From contig JANXUT010000025.1 of NCBI GenBank assembly GCA_025356075.1, forward strand, positions 104,818 to 168,817: a stretch of DNA of 64,000 nucleotides, written 5' to 3'. Under the pieces are notes generated by a model. That model was not told the DNA's origin. It worked only from the letters and a program-made list of their open reading frames with translations, and made no database searches. Positions 42,996-51,863 of this stretch are shown piece by piece (positions within the stretch are counted from its first letter, which is position 1; every line of letters begins with the position of its first letter). Both the position numbers and the translations under genes were made by a program. The stretch is from Pseudomonadota bacterium (GTDB taxonomy: Bacteria > Pseudomonadota > Gammaproteobacteria > Steroidobacterales > Steroidobacteraceae).

Positions 42996-43115
42996 CTACG
43001 TCGCAAGCGTACGGGTCTGGTGCGCATCCAATTGCTTGCGCGACCACTTGCACGAGCGCTCCTGCACGCCGCGCTCGCGCAATACGCGCAACAAGGTCCA
43101 TAGAGTGTTCGCCAT
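42996..43115 (-). other. upstream in-frame segment of the PaaK-like gene, ended by an amber codon
   Basis: From ATG 43115, 39 codons read MANTLWTLLRVLRERG to QLDAHQTRTLAT, then TAG at 42998-42996, then RAFVRAHSPFYRDF, which joins the catalytic frame at 42986. The segment looks like the N-terminal helices of PaaK-like ligases, supporting a single interrupted gene spanning 43115 to 41727. Confidence 0.65.
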
Positions 43116-43465
43116 GGCGATCCGATGCCACACCCCGGTTACATCCCCAAGCCGAGCGCGCCGAACTCCCGTTGCCCGTCACTTCGCAGCCAGCCTGGCG
43201 CCGGATGCAGACGAGGCTTGGTATCGGCCCGGCTCGATTCTAGCCGACGATCAGAGGCCGTTCGACGACGGTGGCCGACGCCACGTAGGTGTCAGGGATG
43301 TGCATCCGACAGGAACTGGTGGTCCCGACTGACAGCCGCGGCTTGCTTGAGCCGCGAGAGTGGAGCCTGACGGATCGGCTTGGCCTGAGGTCTGCCGCCC
43401 CGCTCCCTATCGCGGCCCCCGATACGGCTCCGATATGCCTCCGACCTTCCTGCCAGGAGAACCGT
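43116..43465. other. intergenic region between the ligase and sodB
   Basis: About 350 bases between two divergent starts with no credible gene; GC-rich, no recognised operator. Confidence 0.4.
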
Positions 43466-44167
43466 GTGAGCTCAATTCCCCGTGACGCGTCCACCCATGC
43501 CGTCCCACGCGCAGTGCCGACCGATCGGACCGCGCCACCGGACGGCCGGAAGTCAGGTGCGGGCGACCCGCCGCCGACCTATTTCCTGCCGCCGCTCCCG
43601 TATGCCGCAAGCGCGCTCGAACCCGTAATCTCGGCGAGGACGGTCTCCTTTCATTACAGCAGGCACCAGAAAGACTACATCGACAAGCTGAATCGGCTGG
43701 TCGCTGGCACCGTGCTTGCCGACCTGACGCTGGAGGCGCTCGTGCTTCGAACCGCGGGGAGGCCGGAGCACGTAGCCATCTTCAACAGCGCCGCGCAGGC
43801 CTGGAACCACGCCTTTTACTGGCAGAGCCTCAGCCCGGGCGGTGCGAAGAACGTGCCCCCAGCGCTCACCGAGCGCATCCGGAAATCGTTCGGAGATGTG
43901 TCGGCACTCAAGGACGAACTCGCCAAGGCCGCCGCGGACCAGTTCGGCTCCGGTTGGGCCTGGCCGGTACTCGATGGAACGGAGCTGCGTGTAACGCGCA
44001 CCGGCAACAGCGACGACCCGTTGCCGACGCACGTGAAGCCGCTACTTGCGATCGATGTCTGGGAGCACGCCTACTACCTCGACTACCAGAACCGGCGCGC
44101 CGACCATGTCCGCGCGATCCTGGACAACCTGATCAATTGGGAATTCGCCGCGCGCAACCTGGCGTGA
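43466..44167 (+). CDS. sodB: Fe/Mn superoxide dismutase, Fe-type, with N-terminal extension
   Basis: A 233-residue enzyme. [29 protein letters not shown] opens the SOD fold (first His ligand), [14 protein letters not shown] gives the second His, and [19 protein letters not shown] carries the Asp and His ligands. The Trp-Asn-His-Ala-Phe-Tyr pattern and GSGWAWPV favour iron. The GTG at 43466 has AGGAGAA upstream; it adds about 45 Pro/Ala/Arg residues before the normal start near FLPPLPY, which is unusual for cytoplasmic SodB and is not a clear signal peptide. Confidence 0.9.
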   Translation: MSSIPRDASTHAVPRAVPTDRTAPPDGRKSGAGDPPPTYFLPPLPYAASALEPVISARTVSFHYSRHQKDYIDKLNRLVAGTVLADLTLEALVLRTAGRPEHVAIFNSAAQAWNHAFYWQSLSPGGAKNVPPALTERIRKSFGDVSALKDELAKAAADQFGSGWAWPVLDGTELRVTRTGNSDDPLPTHVKPLLAIDVWEHAYYLDYQNRRADHVRAILDNLINWEFAARNLA

Positions 44168-44174
44168 GGCTTGA

Positions 44175-44199
44175 GCCCCGGCGTCCCGAGCGCCGGGGC
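44175..44199. terminator. strong hairpin after sodB
   Basis: GCCCCGGCG (44175-44183), 7-base loop, CGCCGGGGC (44191-44199), a perfect 9-base stem 7 bases after the sodB stop. No T-run, but position fits a terminator. Confidence 0.55.
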
Positions 44200-44200
44200 G

Positions 44201-44302
44201 CTACGACTGCTGCTGCGCGACGCGCTGCAGCCGCTGGAACTCGACCTGCAACCGCCCCAGGTCCTCGTCCGGCATTTCCTCGAGCTGAACCAGGTGATTG
44301 CG
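44201..44302 (-). pseudogene. C-terminal remnant resembling low-affinity iron permease
   Basis: 34 codons ending in TAG encode RNHLVQLEEMPDEDLGRLQVEF and QRLQR, which resemble the C-terminal tail of the low-affinity iron permease family (PF04120). No upstream membrane part could be found in any frame, so this appears to be a degraded fragment. Low certainty because the match is short. Confidence 0.35.
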
Positions 44303-44809
44303 CTGTCGGTCTCTGCCTACCGTCACCCGCCGGGCACTCCCGACGGGCGCAGCGGCAAGCCTAGGACGGTCGGAAAGAAACCGGCTCCGCCGGCCGACGC
44401 CAGCGGTCCCGGCTATCGAGCATCGTGGCTACGATGGATGAGCCACATGCAGTGCGCAGTCACCGACCGACGGAGCCGATGCCCCCGCGACTGCGGGTGC
44501 GGCCGGCGCGGCTGGGGCGAGAGGTCGGCGCGCTGACGCGGATGCTCGTTGGCGGCGGGCGCGAGCAGTTCCCGCATCGTGATCCGGTCAGCATGACGGC
44601 CCGCCGACGCGACATGATCGCCGGCCACACGCTCGTTCAACCATCGGAGTTCTCAGGCATCGAGCTCCGCATCTCGCGGTCCTCCCGGCAAGTGGTTTGC
44701 CAAGGCGCCGGTCACGAGGCGGCGAACGGCTGTCGCCGGGTGCGGATTCGGTCCACTGAGTACGCTGATCTGGCAGAATTCGCTGGCCGCCAAAGCGCGA
44801 AGGTGCCAA
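44303..44809. other. gene-poor stretch before the acyl-CoA dehydrogenases
   Basis: About 500 bases with no reading frame that looks like a protein in either direction; contains Arg-rich chance frames only. The promoter for the dehydrogenase pair is expected near the end. Confidence 0.45.
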
Positions 44810-45973
44810 ATGCTACTGGAGTTAGCGCCTGACGACCGGGCGTTTCGCGACGAGGTCCGTGCCTTCCTCCGCGAGCGCCTCGATCCCTCGCTCGCGAAGC
44901 GCGTCCGCGAGCACGGCCGGGTGTCGGCGGCGGAGCTCGTGCAGTGGCAAAAGACCCTGTACAGGCAGGGCTGGTTTGCACCCGCGTGGCCGACGGAGTG
45001 GGGAGGCGCGGCCTGGCCGGCATTGCGCCAGTACATCTTCGACGAGGAATACCACGCTGCGGCGGCGCCGCCGGTGATCGCATTCGGACGCGATCTCCTG
45101 GGCCCGGTCCTGATGAAATTTGGCAGCGACGCGCAGCGCCAGCACTACCTGCCGCGAATCCTCGCCTCGGACGACTGGTGGTGCCAGGGGTATTCCGAGC
45201 CCGGTGCCGGTTCCGACCTCGCCTCGCTACGCACGACCGCGGAGCTGCGCGGCGATCACTACCTGATCAACGGGCAGAAGACGTGGACCACGCTCGCCCA
45301 GCACGCGAACATGATGTTCTGCCTCGTCCGGACGCGATCCGATGGCAAGAAGCAGGAGGGCATCAGCTTCATCCTGATCGACATGGCGACGCCCGGCATA
45401 ACCGTTCGCCCGATTACGCTGCTGGATGGCGAGCCGGAAGTAAATGAAGTCTGGTTCGAGGACGTCGTCGTACCGGTCGCGAATCGCATCGGCGATGAGG
45501 GGCGGGGCTGGACTTACGCGAAGCACCTGCTTGGGCACGAGCGAACGGGAATCGCCGGAATCGGCATCGCGAAGCGCGAGATCGACTATCTCAAGGAACT
45601 CGCCGCTTCGGTCCGGCGGCACGGCCGGCCGCTCCTGGAGGATCGCGAATTTCGCTCACGGGTCGCCCGGGTCGAGATCGAATTGATGGCGCTCGAGATG
45701 ACGAACCTGCGCCTGCTCGCTGCGCCGCCGGGGAGCGGCCCTGGCTGGGAAGTGTCGATGCTGAAGGTCCGCGGCACCGAGATCCTGCAGGAGATCTCGG
45801 AATTGCAGCTCGAGGTGGCCGGCTGCAGCGGCCTCGAGGTCGATGCGCCCGGTGCCGCTCGCACTCGCGGGGCTGCCTCGGCCCGCTACCTCAACCTGCG
45901 CAAGCTGTCGATCTTCGGCGGCTCGAACGAAATCCAACGCAACATCATCGCCCAGCAGATCGTCGGAGGCTGA
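44810..45973 (+). CDS. acyl-CoA dehydrogenase (large-type partner of a pair)
   Basis: A 387-residue flavoprotein. YRQGWFAPAWPTEWGGAAW, WCQGYSEPGAGSDLASLRT (FAD/substrate block), HYLINGQKTWTTLAQHANMM, GHERTGIAGIGIAKREIDYL and a C-terminal LRKLSIFGGSNEIQRNIIAQQIVG match the FadE/PimC group. It oxidises an acyl-CoA at the alpha-beta position, passing electrons to ETF. The second dehydrogenase starts 25 bases after its stop; such closely paired, dissimilar dehydrogenases often form heterotetramers acting on bulky acyl-CoAs (steroid side chains, dicarboxylates). Start ATG 44810 fits the family length. Confidence 0.92.
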   Translation: MLLELAPDDRAFRDEVRAFLRERLDPSLAKRVREHGRVSAAELVQWQKTLYRQGWFAPAWPTEWGGAAWPALRQYIFDEEYHAAAAPPVIAFGRDLLGPVLMKFGSDAQRQHYLPRILASDDWWCQGYSEPGAGSDLASLRTTAELRGDHYLINGQKTWTTLAQHANMMFCLVRTRSDGKKQEGISFILIDMATPGITVRPITLLDGEPEVNEVWFEDVVVPVANRIGDEGRGWTYAKHLLGHERTGIAGIGIAKREIDYLKELAASVRRHGRPLLEDREFRSRVARVEIELMALEMTNLRLLAAPPGSGPGWEVSMLKVRGTEILQEISELQLEVAGCSGLEVDAPGAARTRGAASARYLNLRKLSIFGGSNEIQRNIIAQQIVGG

Positions 45974-45998
45974 GGCGACCGCGCCCGTCACATCCATC

Positions 45999-47132
45999 AT
46001 GGAACTTGTATTCAACGCAGAAGCGACGATGTTGCGCGACACCATGTCGCGATTCATCGAACGCGAGTATTCGTTCCAGGCACGCAAGCGCCGGCTGGTG
46101 CTGCCGGATGGATTCTGCCGCGACACGTGGAAAAGCCTCGCGGAGCTCGGCGCACTCGCTGCAGCCCTGCCCGTCGAGGCGGGGGGCCTCGGGGCCGGCG
46201 CGATGGGCACGCTGATCATTTCCGAGGCGTGCGGACGCGGGCTCATCGTCGAGCCGTACCTTGCGACCGTCGTGCTGGGCGGAGGACTCCTCGAGCTCGC
46301 GGCGACGTCGGTGCACCGGCCGTTGCTTGAGCGACTCACCGAGGGCAGCTGCCTGCTCGCGTTCGCCCACTCGGAGCCCGAATCCGAATCCGACTTCGGC
46401 GGCATTACGACGCGCGCGATGGAGACGCGAGCGGGGTTCTCGCTCTCCGGTCGGAAGAACGCCGTGATCCACGGCGCGACCGCGGACATGCTGATCGTCT
46501 CGGCCTGCGTCGGTGGCGCGGCGGCCGACTCGACCAGGCTATCGCTCTTCCTCGTTGACCGTCGCGATTCCGCTCTGCAGCTTCGCGGCTACCGGACCAT
46601 CGATGGGCTGCAGGCCGCGGACATCGCATTCGATGGTGTCACGGTGCCCCGAGCCGCGCTGCTCGGCGAGCCGGGAGAGGCGCGACCAGTCATCGATCAC
46701 GTGCTAGCCCGCGCCAACGCTGCGCTCTGTGCGGAGGCGACCGGCGCCATGCAGAGCCTGCTCGAGCGGACCGTTGCCTACCTGCGGACCCGGCAACAGT
46801 TCGGCCAGCCGCTCGCGCGCTTCCAGGCTCTGCAGCACCGGATGGCTGACATGGCGATGCACGTCGAGCTAGCGAGGTCGATGGCCTACCTCGTCGCCCT
46901 CCAGGTCGATGGCGTCGATGCGACAGCGCGGGAGCGCGTGGTTTCCGCGGCCAAGGCGCGCGTCTGCATCGCCGCGAGCTTCGTCGGCAAGCAGGCCATC
47001 CAGTTGCACGGCGGCATTGGCATGACCGACGCGCTCGATGTTAGTCACTACTTCCGGCGGCTGACCGCCATCACGCGGACCCTTGGCGACGAGGCGTTTC
47101 ACCTCGATCGGTTCGCGGCCGCGACTCCGTAG
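45999..47132 (+). CDS. acyl-CoA dehydrogenase (small-type partner of a pair)
   Basis: A 377-residue dehydrogenase-like protein. LRDTMSRFIEREYSFQ, LAALPVEAGGLG, GYRTIDGLQAADIAFDGVTVP, RQQFGQPLARFQALQHRMADM and KQAIQLHGGIGMTDALDVSHYF are family blocks. Several positions that bind FAD or substrate in the large partner look altered (AFAHSEPESESDFGG instead of a GxGSD block), as in the less active subunit of heteromeric enzymes. The ATG at 45999 was chosen over a longer overlapping frame. It should work with the upstream dehydrogenase. Confidence 0.9.
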   Translation: MELVFNAEATMLRDTMSRFIEREYSFQARKRRLVLPDGFCRDTWKSLAELGALAAALPVEAGGLGAGAMGTLIISEACGRGLIVEPYLATVVLGGGLLELAATSVHRPLLERLTEGSCLLAFAHSEPESESDFGGITTRAMETRAGFSLSGRKNAVIHGATADMLIVSACVGGAAADSTRLSLFLVDRRDSALQLRGYRTIDGLQAADIAFDGVTVPRAALLGEPGEARPVIDHVLARANAALCAEATGAMQSLLERTVAYLRTRQQFGQPLARFQALQHRMADMAMHVELARSMAYLVALQVDGVDATARERVVSAAKARVCIAASFVGKQAIQLHGGIGMTDALDVSHYFRRLTAITRTLGDEAFHLDRFAAATP

Positions 47133-47162
47133 CGAAAGCCAGCGGCGGCCACTCGCCGGGTG

Positions 47163-47975
47163 CTAGCTCGCCCGCGGTGGCCACGGCACGAATCCGCTCG
47201 TGCGCCCGATGTATGCGGCGTACTCGGGCCGCGCCTGGCTCATGCGGGACTCGAGCAGCTTTTTGCCGGTCACGTTCACGAGGAAATAGGTCATGAGCAG
47301 GGGCGCAAATATCGTGAGCGCGCCGACCGAGCTGTCGCAGGCAAGCAGGAAAAGGCCCCACCAAAGGCACGCGTTGCCGAAATAGTTGGGGTGCCGCGAG
47401 TAGCGCCACAGCCCGCGATCCATGATCCGGCCCCGGTTGGCGGGGTTCGACTTGAAGCGGGCAAGCTGCCAGTCGGAGATCGCCTCGAACAGGAAACCAA
47501 CGCTCCAGAGCACGGCGCCTGCGAGGGCGGGGAGGCCGAGCGCCGGGGGTTCGCGCAGGTATTCGGCCAGCTGCACCGGCATCGAGATCAACCAGATGAG
47601 CGCGCCTTGCAGCAGGAACACCTTGAACAGCGTCTGCACATGCAGGCTTCGGGTGTACTTGGAGCGAAACGCCGCCGTGTACCGTGGATCTTCGCCCTTG
47701 CCGTGATTGCGTACGAAAAGGTGGAGCCCGAGTCGCACGGCCCACGCCACGGTGAGGACAGTGACCAGCGCCCGGCGCGCGGGCACGCCGGAGTCCGCCG
47801 ACAGCACATAGGTTGCGAGCGCGACAACGCCAAAGCCCGGGCCCCAGAAGATATCGACGATGCTCATGTCGTTGAGGCGGATGCTCAGCAACCAGAGGAG
47901 CAGCATGCAAGCTGCTATCACGCCGGCGGTGGCCGCGCAGTTGAAGAGGAATCCAGGGCCTACGGCCTCGAACAT
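47163..47975 (-). CDS. DUF1295 integral membrane protein (steroid 5-alpha-reductase fold)
   Basis: A 270-residue protein with about six helices. DIFWGPGFG, LRLGLHLF-like AWAVRLGLHLFVRNHGKGED, WSVGFLFEAISDWQLARFK, GRIMDRGLWRYSRHPNYFGNACLWWG and ESRMSQARPEYAAYIGRTSGFVPW are the standard DUF1295 blocks and include the RHPNYF motif shared with steroid 5-alpha-reductases and isoprenylcysteine methyltransferases. Activity is not established. It is convergent with the acyl-CoA dehydrogenase pair. Start ATG 47975. Confidence 0.92.
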   Translation of the reverse strand: MFEAVGPGFLFNCAATAGVIAACMLLLWLLSIRLNDMSIVDIFWGPGFGVVALATYVLSADSGVPARRALVTVLTVAWAVRLGLHLFVRNHGKGEDPRYTAAFRSKYTRSLHVQTLFKVFLLQGALIWLISMPVQLAEYLREPPALGLPALAGAVLWSVGFLFEAISDWQLARFKSNPANRGRIMDRGLWRYSRHPNYFGNACLWWGLFLLACDSSVGALTIFAPLLMTYFLVNVTGKKLLESRMSQARPEYAAYIGRTSGFVPWPPRAS

Positions 47976-48054
47976 TGCAGCTCTCCTTGGGATTGGACCG
48001 ATTGCCGGCGTCTGGCACCCGGCGATCCGCATCGCCGCCGGCTGAGCCGGCGTG

Positions 48055-49506
48055 CTAGATCGGGTACTTCGCAGGCTGGGACGCGATCGTAATCCACTTG
48101 AGTTCGGTAAACTCCGCGATCCCCGCCTTGCCACCAAAGCGCCCGTAGCCTGAGTTCTTGGTGCCACCGAATGGCATCTGCGCCTCGTCGTGGACGGTGG
48201 CTCCGTTGATGTGGCACATGCCGGCGTCGAGCTGTTCGGCGACCTTGAGCGCGCGAGCGATGTCCCGGCTGAAGACCGCCGACGTCAGGCCGTATTCAGT
48301 GTCGTTGGCGACCCGCACCGCTTCGGCGTCGCCCTTGACACGCACGATCGTCGTGACGGGCCCGAACGACTCCTCCGCATAGATCCGCATCGCCGGCGTA
48401 ACGCCGTCGATCACGGAGGCCGACAGGAGCGTGCCTTTCGCAGGCGCCGCTTCGTGCAGGCGACCGCCCTTACTGACGGCATCGGCAATCAGCGCCCTCA
48501 CGGAGTCGGCCGCCGACTGGCCGACGACCGAGCCCAACGGTGTCTTGCCGAGCGCGGGGTCGCCGGCGACCAGCGTCGAGACCTTCGCCTTGAACTTGGC
48601 CGTGAACGCGTCGGCGATCTTCTCATCGACGATGATCCGCTCGGTCGACATGCAGATCTGGCCCGAGTTCATGTAGGCGCCGAAAGCCGCACCCGCGACC
48701 GCCTCGTCGAGATCCGCATCCTCGAGGACGATCAGTGGCGCCTTGCCACCGAGCTCGAGCAGCACGGGCTTGAGCTGCTCGGCAGCGAGCTTGGCAACGA
48801 TGCGCCCGACCCGCGTCGACCCCGTGAAGTTGATCCGGCGCACCGCCGGGTGCGCGCTGAGCGCCGCGACCACGGCGCCCGCATCGGTCGGCGCGTTCGT
48901 GATCACGTTGACGACTCCGGGTGGGATTCCCGCGTCTTGCATCGCCGCGTCGATCAGGCGGTGCGTCGCCGGACAGATCTCCGACGCCTTCAGGACGACA
49001 GTATTGCCGCAGGCGAGGGGCGTCGCGATCGCGCGAACGCCGAGGATGACAGGCGCATTCCACGGCGCGATTCCCAGCACCACGCCGGCGGGACGCCGAA
49101 CCGCGAGGGCGAGGCAACCGGGCTGGTCGGACGGAATTACCTCACCGGCGACCTGGGTTGTCAGGGCCGCCGCCTCGCGCATCATGCCCGCGGCGAGATG
49201 GACGTTGAACCCGGCCCAGGGCGCGGTTGCGCCGGTTTCCGCGGCCATCGCCGCAATGAAGTCGGGGGCGCGCTTTTGCAGTGCGTCCGCGGCCGCCAGC
49301 CGCAGGCCACGCCGCGCGTTCGGGCCGAGCGCCGACCAGCCGGGAAGCGCAGCGCGCGCCGCGTCCGCCGCCGCCGCGGCGTCCGCGAGACTCGCGGCCG
49401 CTGCCCGCGTCGCGAGCGCGCCGGTGACGGGATTGCGGCGCTCGAACGTCGCGCCCGAGCTCGCGGGCAGGCTCTGGTTTCCGATCAGCAGGAATGTGTC
49501 GTTCAC
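48055..49506 (-). CDS. NAD(P)-dependent aldehyde dehydrogenase
   Basis: A 483-residue class I ALDH from a GTG start with GGAG upstream. NAD-binding FTGSTRVG, catalytic Glu in LLELGGKAPLIV, and catalytic Cys in GAYMNSGQICMSTER; the ending AQMPFGGTKNSGYGRFGGKAGIAEFT is typical of vanillin/salicylaldehyde/benzaldehyde dehydrogenases. It oxidises an aldehyde to the acid, probably aromatic, in the cytoplasm. It lies 79 bases upstream of the DUF1295 gene on the same strand. Confidence 0.93.
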   Translation of the reverse strand: MNDTFLLIGNQSLPASSGATFERRNPVTGALATRAAAASLADAAAAADAARAALPGWSALGPNARRGLRLAAADALQKRAPDFIAAMAAETGATAPWAGFNVHLAAGMMREAAALTTQVAGEVIPSDQPGCLALAVRRPAGVVLGIAPWNAPVILGVRAIATPLACGNTVVLKASEICPATHRLIDAAMQDAGIPPGVVNVITNAPTDAGAVVAALSAHPAVRRINFTGSTRVGRIVAKLAAEQLKPVLLELGGKAPLIVLEDADLDEAVAGAAFGAYMNSGQICMSTERIIVDEKIADAFTAKFKAKVSTLVAGDPALGKTPLGSVVGQSAADSVRALIADAVSKGGRLHEAAPAKGTLLSASVIDGVTPAMRIYAEESFGPVTTIVRVKGDAEAVRVANDTEYGLTSAVFSRDIARALKVAEQLDAGMCHINGATVHDEAQMPFGGTKNSGYGRFGGKAGIAEFTELKWITIASQPAKYPI

Positions 49507-49732
49507 GTGCAGACTCCAGTCGAGTTGCTACTGTGCCCCATGTATCGCGACTTGCTTACCACCTCGACCGCCGGGTGACGGTCGACGGCGAGCCGTCGCG
49601 ACTAGTATCGCACCGCGTGCCGCGGGCGGAACGCGGCAGCTGGAGGGGTCCGCCGCTGCACCGCCCTGCGGGACAGTACAGCCTATTCGAGCCGGGCGAA
49701 TGGGGCGCCGGTGACATGCGTCCAGCGGGCGG

Positions 49733-51337
49733 TCAGTCCTCCACGCCCTGCATGGCCAGGTACTCATCGTACGAGCCCTTGAAATCGGCGGTGCCGCCGC
49801 CCGGCTGCAGCTCGATGATGCGCGTCGCGAGGCCGCTGACGAATTCGCGGTCGTGCGACACGAAGATCAGCGTGCCGACGTACTTCTCGAGCCCTATCTG
49901 CAGCGACTCGATGGTTTCCATGTCCATGTGGTTGGTCGGCTCGTCCATCAAGAGGACGTTTGGCTTCGTCAACATCAGTTTGCCGTACGTCATCCGGCCC
50001 TTCTCGCCGCCGGAGAGCACCTTCACCGATTTCTTCGTCTCATCCCCAGAGAACAGCAACCTGCCGAGCGTCGCGCGCACCAGCTGGTCATCGTCGGCCT
50101 TGCCGGTCCACTGCGACATCCATGTCAGCAGGTCAATCTTCTCTTCGAATTCGGCCTGCGGGTCCTGCGGCATGTAGCCGCATTGAGCATTCTCGACCCA
50201 ATTGACCTTGCCCGCGGTCGGCGTCAGTTCGCCGGCGAGGCAGCGCATCAGGGTCGTCTTGCCGGCGCCGTTCGGACCGATGATCGCAATGCGCTCGCCG
50301 GCCTCGACCACGAAGCTCACGTTCTTGAGGACGTCCACCTCGGACCCGGGGTAGCGGAAGTTGAGCTTTTCCACCGTGACCGCGGAACGATACAGCTTCT
50401 TCCCCTGCTCAAACCGGATGTACGGGTTCTGGCGGGACGAAGGGCGGATCTCCTCGATCTTGATCTTCTCGAGCTGCCGCTTGCGGGAGGTCGCCTGGCG
50501 AGCCTTCGACGCGTTGGCGGAGAAGCGCCGGACGAACTCCTGCAGGTCCGAGATTCGATCGCGCGCCTTGGCATTGGCCGCCTCGACGCGCTGCCGCGCT
50601 TGCACGGATGCGAGCATGAAGTCGTCGTAGTTGCCGGGGTAGATCTTCAGCTGCTGGAAATCCAGATCAGCGATATGCGTGCACACCTGGTTCAGGAAGT
50701 GACGGTCGTGGCTGATGATGACCATCGTCGCACGGTAGTTGTTGAGCGCGTGCTCGAGCCACCGGATCGAGTTGATGTCGAGGTTGTTGGTCGGCTCATC
50801 GAGCAGCAGGACGTCCGGCTGCGAAAAGAGCGCCTGCGCTAGCAACACGCGCAGCTTGAGACCCGGCGGGACCTCCCGCATCGGTCCGGTGTGCCGCGCG
50901 GCATCGATTCCGGCGTCAGTGAGAATGCTCGCGGCACGCGCCTCGGCATCGTACCCGCCGTATTCAGCGATCGTTCCCTCGAGTTCCGCCGCCTTCATGT
51001 AGTCGTCGTCGCTGGCATGCGCGTCGGCGTAGATGAGATCGCGTTCCTTCATCGCGCGCCAGAGTTCGGCATGCCCCTGCATGACGACGTCGAGGACCCG
51101 TTCGTCCTCGTAGGCGAACTGGTTCTGGTTCAGCTTGCCGAGGCGCATGCCCACCTGCAGCATTACGTCGCCGCTGCTGGGCTCGAGCTCCCCGCCGAGC
51201 ACGCGCATCAATGTCGACTTGCCGGAGCCATTCGCACCGATGAGACCGTAGCAATTGCCATCCGCAAACTTGACGGTCACCTGCTCAAAGAGCGGTTTTG
51301 CGCCGAACTGGATGGAAACGTTGGATGTCGCGAGCAT
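49733..51337 (-). CDS. ybiT: ABC-F ATPase, YbiT type
   Basis: A 534-residue soluble protein with two ABC domains. Walker A motifs GANGSGKST and GPNGAGKTT; first signature degenerate ([15 protein letters not shown]), second LSGGEKGRM; Walker [12 protein letters not shown] and [11 protein letters not shown]. The linker between domains is charged ([19 protein letters not shown]). The degenerate first signature and lengths match YbiT/EttA-type translation factors that act on the ribosome, not transporters. The ATG at 51337 was chosen from the family start [12 protein letters not shown]. Monocistronic. Confidence 0.95.
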   Translation of the reverse strand: MLATSNVSIQFGAKPLFEQVTVKFADGNCYGLIGANGSGKSTLMRVLGGELEPSSGDVMLQVGMRLGKLNQNQFAYEDERVLDVVMQGHAELWRAMKERDLIYADAHASDDDYMKAAELEGTIAEYGGYDAEARAASILTDAGIDAARHTGPMREVPPGLKLRVLLAQALFSQPDVLLLDEPTNNLDINSIRWLEHALNNYRATMVIISHDRHFLNQVCTHIADLDFQQLKIYPGNYDDFMLASVQARQRVEAANAKARDRISDLQEFVRRFSANASKARQATSRKRQLEKIKIEEIRPSSRQNPYIRFEQGKKLYRSAVTVEKLNFRYPGSEVDVLKNVSFVVEAGERIAIIGPNGAGKTTLMRCLAGELTPTAGKVNWVENAQCGYMPQDPQAEFEEKIDLLTWMSQWTGKADDDQLVRATLGRLLFSGDETKKSVKVLSGGEKGRMTYGKLMLTKPNVLLMDEPTNHMDMETIESLQIGLEKYVGTLIFVSHDREFVSGLATRIIELQPGGGTADFKGSYDEYLAMQGVED

Positions 51338-51557
51338 AGGTGTCCAATCAGCAGCAACAGGCAAAGGGCCCGCCGGGCCGCTTGCGCCTTAACAATGAAG
51401 CGATACCAGTGGGGGCGCCGGTCGGTCGGATCGGGACCCGTACCGGCGGCTATCGCGCGCCGAGGTCGCGCGAGTCCCGGCCCGAGGGCCGGCCGCTTTC
51501 CGGCCGCGCGATTCTAGCCGAGGCGGCGCGCCGACGCCGCGCTTTTGGCGGCGAGTG

Positions 51558-51576
51558 GGCGGCCGGAACGGCCGCC
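51558..51576 (-). terminator. hairpin after the 60-residue gene
   Basis: GGCGGCCG-GAA-CGGCCGCC, a perfect 8-base stem starting 4 bases beyond the minus-strand stop at 51581. No T-run. Confidence 0.45.
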
Positions 51577-51580
51577 AGCG

Positions 51581-51763
51581 TTACTTATTGCCTAGGGGTC
51601 CGCCGGCCGCCGCGGTCAGCTGAAGCCTGATGAGGCGGACTTCCTCGACCAGCTCGCGCAGCGCCTCGGCAATGACCTTGAATTCGGCGTTGGCCGCCAG
51701 ATCCGAGTTGCCGAACGTACGCCGGTTCGCGGCAGCCTGGTCGAGTTCGGTTGGATTCGTCAT
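51581..51763 (-). CDS. hypothetical 60-residue protein
   Basis: MTNPTELDQAAANRRTFG, then SDLAANAEFKVIAEALREL and VEEVRLIRLQL: an amphipathic, probably coiled-coil helix. The ATG at 51763 has GAGGAA 7 bases upstream, and a hairpin follows the stop. No family recognised. The ribosome binding site and terminator-like hairpin make it likely to be real. It is 100 bases downstream of the M24-fold gene on the same strand. Confidence 0.7.
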   Translation of the reverse strand: MTNPTELDQAAANRRTFGNSDLAANAEFKVIAEALRELVEEVRLIRLQLTAAAGGPLGNK

Positions 51764-51863
51764 TGAAATTCCTCGGTCGCGGAGCTGCCGCTTCGGCCAG
51801 TGGGCATCGAGTATGGGCTTCCGGCGCCGCACCCGTTTGAACTTTGATGCAGCGTCGAGCGCC

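Noticed and set aside
41220..43115. Genome-wide recoding of TAG as a sense codon
   Set aside because: Many intact genes here (EAL protein, P460, phosphoesterase, tautomerase and others) end naturally at TAG, so only local events are plausible.
44425..44832. A 135-codon plus-strand frame before the acyl-CoA dehydrogenase
   Set aside because: Arg/Ser-rich with no motif and it runs into the start of the real gene.
49507..49732. Possible short gene between the aldehyde dehydrogenase and YbiT genes
   Set aside because: Open frames continue into the antisense strand of YbiT, and no family was recognised.
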